Shown piece after piece: positions 52,281 through 63,478 of a stretch of 64,000 bases of DNA. The stretch comes from Metopolophium dirhodum (lineage: Eukaryota > Arthropoda > Insecta > Hemiptera > Aphididae): the NCBI RefSeq assembly GCF_019925205.1, contig NC_083561.1, positions 16,243,217 through 16,307,216 on the forward strand. The letters run 5' to 3'. Position 1 is the stretch's first letter; every line of letters starts with the position of its first letter. A program made the translations under genes and the position numbers. Below the pieces are notes generated by a model, which worked only from the letters and a program-made list of their open reading frames with translations, made no database searches and had not been told where the DNA came from.

Positions 52281-52905
52281 TCAAAATATTTTTAATGGTA
52301 AGTCTCTTTTTTCTCCCTTTCTTCTAAGGGTTAAATCATTATCTTTTGATGGAATAACTGTAATATTTTGGTTGAAATTCATAATAGCTTCCTCTTCTAA
52401 AAAATCATTGTTTTCAATACATAAATTGTGACTAACACAGTAACTTACAATAAAACGAGGAACTTTTGTAACTTTTTGCATATCTACTAGACATGTTGCC
52501 GAAAACGACCTTTTAGTAGTCCTAATGTATTTTCAATTAATACGCTTGTTGCGCAGAATTGTTTATTTAAATTTTTTTCTGAGTTATCAAGTGAACCATA
52601 ATCTCTAAAGGGAGTCAACAACAATTCCCATATTGGATATGCTGAATCTCCCAATATATGATATTGAGATCCACAAATGTGAGGCAAATCATTAGTAACT
52701 GACAGAATGATTTGAGACAAGGATAAACATTTTACGACTATTACAAATCCCTGGTAATGTTAAAGCTGGTATTTCATAACGATTGACATATGTTGATTTA
52801 TTTTTGTGTGCTGGAGTTCAAATTAGTCTTGAGGTGAGGTGTCATCAATGCATTCCAAAACATTTGGAAACCCAGGTATCTGAAACATAGATTGTAGTTA
52901 AGTTT
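52281..52905 (-). pseudogene. PIF/Harbinger transposase (HARBI1-like, DDE) relic
   Basis: The minus-strand frame 52720-52487 reads YHILGDSAYPIWELLLTPFR and then VLIENTLGLLKGRFR. The GDSAYP block carries the second catalytic Asp, and the IEN block the catalytic Glu, of DDE_Tnp_4 transposases. A one-base shift continues at 52481-52281 with MQKVTKVPRFIVSYCVSHNL, the usual C-terminal part (K..xFIVSxCVLHNL). Upstream DNA to about 52905 looks like more of the same gene with frame damage. A complete transposase would need about 350 codons, so this is a broken fragment. Confidence 0.7.
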
Positions 52906-53139
52906 GCTATTTCCATAAAAATTGCTATGGAATAGCACGTTCAGATGGATTTAACGTCAGGCAAAGCAAGTTGTTACTATTAAGTATTAAACAATAGAAT
53001 TGTATTGTTTAATGACAGTCTATATGCAATTTATATTAGTAGGTCTGTAAATCTATATCTGGAGTCTGGACTCAATCTAAGCTAAATCAGCTCTATTTTA
53101 ATGCAACTGATGATCCCAAATATCACAAGTAAAATTAGG

Positions 53140-53750
53140 TTTTTATATTTAGGTACTACATGGGGTATATGAATATTGAATATATTATTATGAATCAAAT
53201 AAAAATACCCAACTGGCAACTGTAATAAAACTATATTATAAACTAATGCAAATTATTATTATATTTTTTTAATATACATAATTGTTTATAAATAATTTTA
53301 ATAAATACAATTATTGTTTAGAATCTTAACAGTTAAATTGTTGATAAAGTTTGGTACCAATTTTTGTAATATTAATTATTAAAAATATTATGTATTATTT
53401 TATTATAATGTTTATAATAATTTTATTACATTCGACCCTAAAAGACACATTCAAAAACTCTGCTTCATCAGCTCTATCATGTTTTACATATTTAGGTACC
53501 TACTATATGGATTATATTAACATATTATTATGAACAATATAAAAATACCTAATGGTAATAAAACTGTTTTATGAACTATGAAAATTAATATTATATTTTT
53601 TAAATATATATAATTGTTTATAAATAATTTTAATAAAAACAATTAATGTTTAGAATCTTAACAGTTATATTATTGATAAAGTTTAGTACTGATTTTTATT
53701 TTATTAATTATTAAAAATGTTATGTATAATTTTATAAATTTTTAATGTAT
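53140..53750. repeat. Diverged direct duplication, period about 332 bp
   Basis: AATTGTTTATAAATAATTTT and TTAGAATCTTAACAGTTA recur 332 bases apart (for example 53280 and 53612), with similar flanking text (TATTTAGGTACxTAC, ATTAATTATTAAAAATxTTATGTAT) in each copy. Two units only, AT-rich, non-coding. Confidence 0.75.
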
Positions 53751-53759
53751 AAAGCATAA

Positions 53760-55232
53760 TCTAACTATATAAATGTGAAATGAAAATCTCTCTACAGGCT
53801 AAACTCTGGAACTACTTATCAAATCTTCTTGTTTTTTTTTTCAAGTATCTACAGTCGTTTGTTTTTCAATTACAGTAAAATAAGAAAATTGTTACATGAG
53901 AAATCAAGTGAATCTCAAATGTTGTAAAAATATAAATTTTAGACGCTCATAAAAATTTAATTTAAGTTTCTTGTAGACATTTTTTTTTTGATAAAGGTAG
54001 ACAAACTTATGAGTAATCTTTTATTACATTTTCAAATCTTAGATTTAAAAAGAAAAATTTTTATGAATTCTCAACTCAAAATAATTTGCTAATTTTCGTG
54101 ATTTTTCCGTATTTTGTCAAAATTTGAACTTTAAATGCTTATAAATAAAAACTGTGACTAAGGATTTTTATTTTTTTCATCTGCCTATGAAACAATAACC
54201 TACGAGCCTTCTATTAAATTTTCAAGCTTTTTTACTCAACAGATAACATTTTATTGATATTTATAGAAAAAAAAAACTAAAAAAATTGAAAACTGACAAT
54301 GTCCGTAAACAGCTCAAAAAGAGTCAAAATATTTTCAAAATTTTATGGTGTATAGAAAATGCTAATATAAACATTCAGTCAAAATTTCATGTCCCTACGG
54401 TCATTTGTTTTAGAGTTACACCAAAAACCAAAATCGATTTTCTCGAAAACAGATTTTGCGTAAAAATTACCGTTTTTCCTTAATTTTTCTTTTGTTTTTC
54501 ACATCGTTTTTGAAAACTACTGGGAAATTTGTACTGTTGAAGAAAATCCAAGCACTTTTATTGTCCTAAAATGTGATGATAGACACAAAAATAAAAAATT
54601 TAAAATTTAAAAAAAATTTAAAAAAAACACACATCATTGTAAAATCAATACATTCATCGCTTCGCTCAGAATCTAAAATTCATTCAAATCGGTCCAACCG
54701 TTTAGGAGGAGTTCAATCACAACACACGTACAGTAGAATAATATAGGTACATAAAGATAAATGAATGTTTGTGTGAGATTAGACCTCTAGGAAGAAGATA
54801 GGCTAATTTAAAAAGGGTTAAATTTGGTTTGTTTTTATTCATCGGATTTTAGTATGGTTAGGTTAGGATTTTGTATTATTGATTAATAATTTATAAATTG
54901 ATGTTATTAGTGGATTGTATATTAATCCACTGTAGGTGGAATTAAGTAAAAACGACAAACATGGTATAACTTTGATACTTCAGAGTTAAATCATACAGTA
55001 ACGCACAAACAGCACGGGGTCCGCGATCTACCGCAGGTAAATTGCCTACCTGATAATATACTGCTGCGAATCGGAATTTTTATTCCAGGCAACAGAAAAG
55101 TTAAGATAAATTTTGAACACTATACACCGAAATACAACCTAACCGAATATTAAATAACGAATTGAACAAAGTTTAAGTCATATTATAGAATTGGTATATT
55201 TAACGGGAAACAAAGTGCACGGGATCAGCTAG
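53760..55232 (+). mobile_element. Helitron-like element
   Basis: The 5' end TCTAACTATATAAATGTGAA and the 3' end CACGGGATCAGCTAG fit the TC...CTRR borders of Helitrons. The outside bases A (53759) and T (55233) match the usual A/T target. The text CCAACCGTTTAGGAGGAGTT and a GGTAAATTGCCTACC stretch near the 3' half are consistent with a non-autonomous insect Helitron. No Rep/helicase frame is present. About 840 bp of the interior is a later insertion of the dispersed repeat. Confidence 0.6.
53840..54679 (-). repeat. Dispersed long repeat, copy F (inside the Helitron)
   Basis: It contains TTTGTTTTAGAGTTACACC and the inverted terminus CGCTTCGCTCAGAATCTAAA at 54658-54677. It is truncated at the far end. 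It separates the Helitron halves, so it inserted after the Helitron. Confidence 0.7.
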
Positions 55233-55242
55233 TATATTATAT

Positions 55243-55268
55243 AGGTAGGTAGGTAGGTAGGTAGGGAG
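55243..55268. repeat. (GGTA)n microsatellite
   Basis: Six GGTA units, immediately after the Helitron 3' end. Confidence 0.85.
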
Positions 55269-56038
55269 GTACCAATATTTATTATATTATCTAAATTTTA
55301 AAAGTTTTAATAATTTATTATTCACAAGTGTGCATTTGTCTCCATTGCCCCTCTCTAAATGCTACCCTGCTGCCATTAATTACCTATTCAAACTCGGACT
55401 ACCTGCTTCGATTGCGTCCCAGACACAGGTAAACGATTTTTCCTACCTTTTCTTTGTTCCGATTGCGTCCTATACTCTTATTGTATTGTAAGTAATTGTT
55501 AAATACACCTAAAATATATTAGGCGTATAGATCTATTTAAACATGAATTGGTATTTACTTGATGAATGATGAGCTAACGATCATTTTATCTCATGACCGA
55601 TACTCTTATCGATGGGTAAAGTCGAATTACACTTATTTTAGTCGAATTGCACTCGGGTTAAAAACAGGTAATGGTCGTCTTTTTAATTAATTCCAAATAT
55701 TTACCTCATTCAAGCTCCACTTCATTTTATAGAATTGTGGACAATTTGAAAAACTGGCACCAGGACCCTAATTTAATTTGTAGAAACATTCACTTTTTTA
55801 CTATGCCCATATTTTCTAATAAACTTAATTCATATTTTGATTGATCTAATACTGGAATAGAAAATGTTCTTACTAGCTTGTCAGTTGTCATCACTTTTTA
55901 GTTCTAAATTATAGTTTTGTTTGTAATAACCTATACCTTGAAAATTTTTTTTTTTAAACTAAATTGAATAGAATTTATTTTACTGTCTTTTAATGTCTAC
56001 TATATTAATTAACTTAAGTTAAATTAACTTAATCATCA

Positions 56039-56520
56039 TTATTTTATAACAAAAACTAAATATCGTTCCTCATTTGATTTAATTTTACATAGTAAATTAA
56101 TTTTACCTAAAGCATTAATATCTGTAACTGAAAAATTTGTGAGTTTTTCTCTACATTTCTTCACTGTGGTTGTCATTAATCCCACTTCCTTAAATACTGA
56201 AAATGGAATGACGTTGGCTTCTGCTCCAGTATCCAGTTTGAACTTTATAATTTAGCCTTAAACTTGCTGCTCCTCATACCACTGATCCGTCTTATTGGAT
56301 GCTTTGGGGCTTTCTCAATTGTTGATATTATTACAAAATACTGCTCCTAGACATTGGTCTATTGAGGTATCCGATTTAGAAATGGTAATTACCTTGATGG
56401 CGTCAATTTTTTTGATTTCTTCAAATCATTCTTGATACTGCCACTTGAACTAATATTAGACTTTTTATAGCAAAATGGTTAGGTTTATGACATGTCATAC
56501 AATCCTGTGGATAAGCAGTA
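56039..56520 (-). mobile_element. Ty3/gypsy-like retrotransposon gag-pol relic
   Basis: On the minus strand a degenerate zinc knuckle (CMTCHKPNHFAIK, last Cys lost) lies at about 56517-56470. About 220 bases further on, KFKLDTGAEANVIP at 56245-56204 carries the DTGA active-site motif of a retroviral-type aspartic protease. That frame stays open from 56251 to a stop at 56039-56041. The order zinc knuckle then protease is that of Ty3/gypsy elements. Stops and frame changes between the two show it is dead. No LTRs could be assigned. Confidence 0.65.
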
Positions 56521-56816
56521 TATATTTTATGATTTATTAAAACCATGTGTTCTACGGGCCCAGGGCTTAAATCAAAAAAAAAATAATACCATTTACCGTT
56601 ACATGACTGTTTAACGTTTTAAATAATTTAAACGTTATTCAATTTATGTGTTTAAACGTTATTCAATTTATGCGTTTAGCGTTATTTACAATTAAAACGT
56701 TTAAAAATTTAGCGTTTTACGTTTAAACGTTATTAAAAATTAGTGTAACATTACTCTACTAGCCATTACCTAGATTAGGTACAACTAGGCACGGATCTAG
56801 AAATTAAGAAAGGGAG

Positions 56817-57750
56817 TGCCCTATGTATTTTTAATATTTTTCAACTGCTGTAATTGTAAAAATAAAAACATTTTATTAAATTTTCACGCTTTTTTACCCA
56901 ACAAATAAAATTTTATTGACATTTATAGAAATTTGAAACTGTCCGTAAACAGCTCAAAATATTTTATGGTGTATAGAAAATGAAAATATAAACATATGAT
57001 CTATGGTTATTCGTTTTTGAATTACAACAAAATAAGAAAATCACTACATGAGAAATCCAATGATTATCCAATGTTGTAAAAATTTGAACTTCAAACGCTT
57101 ATATAAAAATGTAATTTGACTTTCCAATAGACATTTTTTCTTGATAAAGATAGACAACTTATGTGGAACTCTTGTATTACATTTTAAAATATTAGATTTA
57201 AAAAGAAAAATTTTTATGAATTTCTAACTCAAAATAATGCACACTATTTCGTGATTTTTACGTATTCTGTCAAAATTTGAACTTTAAATGCTAATGAAAA
57301 AAAATTGTGACAATAGATTTTTAATATATTTCAAATATCATTCTAATAATATATAAGGATCATTGTATTACATTTTCAAGCTTTTTTACGCAACAAATAC
57401 AATTTTATTGACATTCATAGAAAAAAAACTAAAAAAATTGAAAACTGAAAATGTCCGTTAACAGTTCAAAACATATCAAAATATTTTAAAAATTCTATCG
57501 TGTAAAAAAAATGCTAGTATAAACAACCAGTGAAAATTTCATAAATATATGGTCATTTGTTTTAGAGTTAAACCAAAAACCAAAATCAATTTTGCGTAAT
57601 AATTCCGGTTTTTCCTTAATTTTTCTTTTGTTTTTCACGGTACGTTTGAAAACTACTGGGAAATATTTACTTTTGATCACCCAAAGTACTAACTAGATTC
57701 ACTTTCCTATCAAAAAAGATTCTGTTGAAGAAAATCTAAGCGTTTTTCAA
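56817..57750 (-). repeat. Dispersed long repeat, copy G (terminus lost)
   Basis: It carries the family interior (CAACAAATAAAATTTTATTG, TTTGTTTTAGAGTTAAACC, CTAGATTCACTTTCCTATC) in reverse orientation. It stops at about 57750 just before the AGCG terminus would be expected, and is followed after about 60 bases by a hAT-type end at 57811. Confidence 0.65.
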
Positions 57751-57810
57751 AATCTGCTTTACCTACTAGTTATTTCTTATTCAATTGTCAATAATGCCAA
57801 CAAAAAACCC

Positions 57811-57835
57811 AATTCTGGGCATTAACAAGTTAAAC
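57811..57835 (+). mobile_element. Solo end of the GTTAA-rich hAT family
   Basis: CAATTCTGGGCATTAACAAG resembles the ends at 35674 and 60255. No matching right end was found within several kilobases, so only a fragment remains. Confidence 0.4.
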
Positions 57836-60246
57836 ATTTTTTTCTAATTATTATTATTTTTTTCCGAATAATTGATGACAACTTTTCTGAGCTGTAATAA
57901 TTTCTTTTAATAGAAAATTATTTAAATAAATAAATATATTATAATATAAATCGATACAATTAATACCCAATAGTAATAAGTCATTAGTCAATATATATTT
58001 TCCTCCCCGGGCACAGGGTACACTTGTCTCCATCCTAAATGCTTGCCTGAAAATTTATAAAACTCAAAAACTACTCTCTCAAATTTTGATTTAGATATAA
58101 AAGGTTTTTCCCTAGGTAATGAATTGGCTTTATAAAAATACCAAAAATAATAAAAATGTAAATAATAATCTATATTTATTTATATAAATAAAAATCAAAT
58201 GCTTTTCGATGATAATCGCAACAGTTGGCCTGAGTTGGCTTATTTTTAAAATAAAATGTTTTTATTAGTCCAAATAAGGGTTTTATGGTAGGAAAAATCA
58301 GGAAAAACTGAAAGTTCTTTTTTGACTGACTGATCAACTTAGAGTTTAAACTATGATAGCTGGAGACTTGAAATTTTCACTATACCTTCATGCCACCACG
58401 TAGGGGTGTACTAAGAGAGGATTTTTCAAAAATTAGCATTTTAAAGATGTGCTTACATAAATATTTTAAGAATTTATTATGATGGAAATCGACAATTTTT
58501 TGTTCTTTATAAATGGTTGCCATTGGTAGATGGGGTGTACCAAATAAATAAATTATACCTTAAAATAAATATGAGAGTTGAATTTATATTTGATTATGTA
58601 GGTACTAGAAACCACTTGACCGATTTTGTAAAAATGATAAAATTGTTCTGTGAGATATCAGAAAACTTTAGAGAGTACTTAGTTTGAACCACATTCGATT
58701 TATACCAAGTGCCTATATCATACAATCCGACATTGGTGAATTAATTTACAGTGAGGAACACTGACGCCGATTAACCTGTGAACTGAGGTACACTAAAACC
58801 AAGATACTGTGGTATCACCCGTATTAGACAATACGCGGTAAACCAACTATACGCCTTACCCTCATATTCTCTAGTTAATGACACTCTCTTAAGTTAATTA
58901 GAATGGCACTGTTAACTCACTGAGGTACGATGGTATGCGCTTTTCAATTCTTAGTTCGTTCCTATCTAGTTGAAATGACTCAAAGATTACATATACCTTG
59001 GCACTATTCAGTTTAATAAAACTTCATTGACACATAGTACGTATATCCCGGCGCTGTTCCTATAAAAGGTAAGAACGTAAGAATGACTAAAATAATGTTT
59101 AACTCGGGTTTTCAGGTCGGAAACACTTTTATTGTATTAAAACAAACATAAATAAAACACTTAGCAAATTCAGATCGCCTAGCCCGATCGGCGTTTCACA
59201 CGCACGTCATACCTACGTCCTCGCCGAATCACTCAGCGACAACCGGGCCCCCATGCCTGCGCGTACGGCGGTGTTATATAGAAATTACTAAATTATTGTC
59301 GCCTCAGCACATATTGATTCACTGGCCTGACCTATGTCAATAATTTACAATTTAAAATATTCCCACCTATATTACATATATATTAGATAATATTATTTTG
59401 ACGACTGTCTGCAATATACGACAATACCTACACTTAGTATACTTGTATTATATAGTATGTAACGCTTCATTTATTTTGATATTTTTTTCATTTTTTCACG
59501 GGCAAAGTTAGGTTTTACAGCTGTCCCACATGGATGCCTCTAGACTAAACTTCATTTTTTAATAACCTTAGTAGCGTTTTAACTTTCAAAGTAATAAGTG
59601 TACAGATTATACAAAATAGCATAAAAGTCAAAAGATAAAAACCTTAAAATATGAACAACTACAAATTACTATACTAATTTAAGATTATTATTTTTTGAGG
59701 ATTGATCCATTGCTTTATCTATATCTTTAGAAATGTTCCGATGGATATACATGAGAGAAAGACCAAAACGAGTCGTACAAATGATAAGTCTCCAGTATCC
59801 ATATTAAAAAATGTCCACTTTGCTAGACAAAAACTTTAAAACCTATATGGCTGTAATCTGTATATAATCCTGTATAATCACTAATCAGTGTAGAAACTAT
59901 TAATAACATTTATAAAATTTATCTATGAACAAAAACAGAACATTTGGGGGGGGGGGGGCGAACGCTGGACGTGAAATTCACAAGGGACGTGAAATCATGA
60001 TTAGCGATTGAAATTACAAGCTACAGTGATACACATTTATCAAAATGGAAAATATATACTTAGATACATTACATATGTCATGGAAAGATCAAAGAATATA
60101 TTATTATATAGGTACTTAAACAGTTAAATTTAATATTATGATTTATGAGTTTATGATACTTCGCCGAGATTGATATTTTGTGTAGGTGCGGTACCAACCT
60201 AAAATATACATTATAGAATTCTATTATATCTATAGTACCTATAATA
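57836..60246. other. Repeat-rich intergenic DNA, no gene
   Basis: 58310-58450 (GACTGACTGATCAACTTAGA and the text after it) looks like another dispersed element. 59150-59280 is a GC-richer patch that could be a piece of an LTR or other element. A run of 13 G lies at 59946-59958. No reading frame above 60 codons is present. Confidence 0.35.
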
Positions 60247-60254
60247 CCTATATT

Positions 60255-60706
60255 CAATGCTGGGTAAGTTAACGATTTTTTTTAACTCGTTAAGTTAAGT
60301 TATTTTAAAATAATAAAGTTAGGCTAAGTTAAAAGTTACTCGTATTTTTTTCGTTAACTCGTTAAGTTAAGAGTTAACTTTGGAAAAAAAGTAGCTTAAC
60401 TTAGTGTAAAGTAATAGTAAACATAATAGGTTTATTAGATAGTTTTTCTTTATGCTCAAGAAAATTACTGAGGAAGTTTAAAATTATACATCAAAGTAAA
60501 AATCCATTCAAACAATTGCATTATTCTCCGGACGAAAATTAACTTAATTTAGATACTTTTGAAATAAAATTAACTTGAAGTTAACATGATAATCTTGAAA
60601 AAAGTAACTTATTAAGTTAAAAGTTAATTTTCAAAAAAAGTAACGAGTTAATTAACTTAACGTTTTAACTTAATTTTAACTTTTAACTCGTTATTGACCA
60701 GACTCG
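60255..60706 (-). mobile_element. hAT-type MITE, GTTAA-rich family, second copy
   Basis: It begins CAATGCTGGGTAAGTTAACG and is flanked by a perfect 8-bp duplication CCTATATT (60247-60254 and 60707-60714). The interior is the reverse complement of the 35674-36152 copy, for example GTAACGAGTTAATTAACTTA near its right side. The right terminal repeat is eroded. Confidence 0.8.
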
Positions 60707-60714
60707 CCTATATT

Positions 60715-61665
60715 AATGTAACGTCTCATTTATTGAATATTTATTTTATGTATAAAGGGATTATGCACATTTAAGTGTTGAAATCATATAAATATAAAAT
60801 ACAACCATTCAGATCGACCGAATCCGATGATCCGAATTATTATATATATATATCTATCTATAATATTAAAATTTTGATTTACTTAATAAATTTAATATAT
60901 AAAATAATTATATTATATTATATTATATAATTATATTGGAACATTACAATATGGAAGTATGTTTTAATTTATGAAGTTTGCATGCTTGTCATATTTTTTT
61001 TAAAATTTTTTCATTGGAGGTTATTTTGATAAATTAATTTGCGTCTCTGCGGGTCATTTGAACCGTCTTAATATCTTATTGTATTGTTGATATTGTTGTG
61101 AATTGTGATAATAATATAATGTATTTTATATTTTGTCGTTTTGTGACGTCGTTTTTTAACAAAAAAAATTTTAAGCTATTAATTATTAATTATATATGAA
61201 TGATTATGTACCATCAAATCCAAAGGTTTTTGTAAAAAATGTATTTAATTAACTTTAAAATAAAGAAGATGGTAGGTATGTTGTAAGTTGTAACTTGTAG
61301 GTACTTATTATTGTAAGATGGTTGGTAATTTGAAGTAAACAATAGATGTTCAGTAATCCTGCTTGTAATTTTATGATAGTTGGTTTAATAAATGCAATAC
61401 CTATTGATAATAATAATTGTTTTAAATGGCCAAGTCACTTGAAACATATGAAGTAAAGCCGTAAAGGAGTAGGTGGACTCTTCAGTCTTCACATCCAGAA
61501 ATTGTTATGGAACAAACTTGAATAAAAATAAGGGCATTATTATAACTTGAGGTTTCTACCCCTGTTCGATACGGTCACCAACCCCCTAGATGATACCAAT
61601 TCCTTCAGATGTTTTATCTAAATTGCTTTTTATATTAAAATACTCAAAAGCCAAACCTGTACTAA
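60715..61665. other. AT-rich intergenic stretch
   Basis: Long ATAT and TTATATT runs (60840-60940) and nothing coding. Confidence 0.5.
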
Positions 61666-61905
61666 TAGATTCTGAGTGGAGCTATAAAATAATGTACCTA
61701 GGTATTGGTTTTACAATGATGTGTGTTTTTTGTGTCTGACATCTCTGCTTTAACTTTTAGGAGCTTACAAAGAACCTTCAATTTTCAACTTTGAAGGTGG
61801 TTTTGTAGTAAGAAATTGTATTTAGTTGGTACAATAGAAAGTCCAAGGAAACATTTTTAGTATTTTCAAAATAATCGGGAAAAACTAAAAAAAAAAACAG
61901 GCAAA
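61666..61905 (+). repeat. Dispersed long repeat, copy H (short, diverged)
   Basis: It starts TAGATTCTGAGTGGAGC, then TTTTACAATGATGTGTGTTT and TGTGTCTGACATC, and loses similarity by about 61905. Confidence 0.6.
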
Positions 61906-61933
61906 TTTACAGAATCTAACCATAAATTGAACT

Positions 61934-61953
61934 TAACCTAACCTAACCTAACC
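61934..61953. repeat. Short telomere-type repeat (CCTAA)4, interstitial
   Basis: Four tandem copies of the 5-mer AACCT, the complement of the insect telomere unit TTAGG, adjoining a dispersed-repeat fragment. Confidence 0.7.
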
Positions 61954-63478
61954 ATTTTAGTTTGCGATTTTTTTTTTCTTGCAATTCGTAAACTGAATAA
62001 CTTAAGTAGGGACTTAACATAATATTCACCAATTATTTATGTTTCGGTTCTTTTTATGCTATTTAAAGATATTTGAAATGTTCAAGTTTTTAAAAAAAAA
62101 AAATAATAATAACATTATAATATGTCATATAAGTAATATAATTACTTTTAATGGGTAAGTAAAGAAAGCTATTTTATAGAAGATTTCTTATATGTTGTTA
62201 AATATTATTAATATTATTGTTTCTTTTATAACCACATAGAGAAATATTTATTTATTACTTAAATCGTTTACATTTAAATGTATGATTTATTTATATTTAA
62301 TTTATTATTCAACTATTATTGATCTATGAGAGATTAAGATCATATATTATGGAATATAAGTAGTGTTAAATATTATCGATTTAAAAGCTGCGCTTCAAGT
62401 GGAAAATTATTTGACACATACGACATACCTACCCATAAAGTAAGGTTAAATTACATAAAATTAGAATACATAATTTAGTAATTAGCTATGCTTAAACGAC
62501 CAACAAGCATGCTCATAGGTTAGGTATACCTATTATAAAATTTATAGGTACTATATTAATAATAGACAAATGTTGTTTTAACTTTTATGACGTTATTATT
62601 ACATTCATTACATCAATAATCGATATGAAAGAAATATTCTATCCAATCTCCAATGTTTAACTTTATTAAAAATTAACAACATTTAAAATCTAATAATAGT
62701 AATAACTAATAATATATTTATTTTTTTAATTTTGTAATGAGAAATTATTTACCATATCTATCACGACCGTACTGTCACTTTTTATTTAGTATTTTGGTTT
62801 TTTTAAATTGTTCAATATTATCATCTTATTGTATCTTGTAGTTTATATAATAGCTATTAAATTATTTCAGTGGTAATTAATACGATTATGTGCAAACCTA
62901 CCTATGTTTAAATTTTAAATCTTTAATCTATGATAAACATTAAGCGTACCTATTACCATTATTGATTCAAGTACCCATAAATATCAAATTTATGATAAAT
63001 AGATAACATAATGTTGTTCTCTTTATTATAATAATTATGAGTTTCATATCTATAATCTAATCGAATTTGAATATCTTATTCAATACTACCTATTTTCCAA
63101 AAAACAAAATAATATAACAAAATAAGTATTTTTAAAAATACTATTTATTTTTCCTATGAAAATAGTTAGTGGGGTGTTCTTTATACAGGGTGTCCCGTGC
63201 AAAGGCGGTACTTGAGAAGCCACATGGGTGGGGGAGGGGGGAAAATTTTTTTGCATATACATTATACTTACAATTTTGCATACATATTCCATTTATTTTT
63301 TCCTATTGCTTGGTACATGAGATGTAATTATAAGTTCTATGAACTTTATACCACAACGGCATAACATAAAGATATAGGTATCAATAAAAAATTAAAACAG
63401 TTTTTTTTTTAAACTTAATTAGTTAATTAAAATTCAAACTACTAAAACGATTTTTAGTAAACTGTTTGCTCATTTATA
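61954..63478. other. AT-rich intergenic stretch
   Basis: No gene. ACAGGGTGTCCCGTGC at 63185-63200 resembles a transposon terminus but has no visible partner in the window. Confidence 0.45.

Noticed and set aside
58300..58720. Possible second Helitron beginning near 58169
   Set aside because: A TCTATAT start is present, but no CTRR end with a hairpin could be located, so no element is called.
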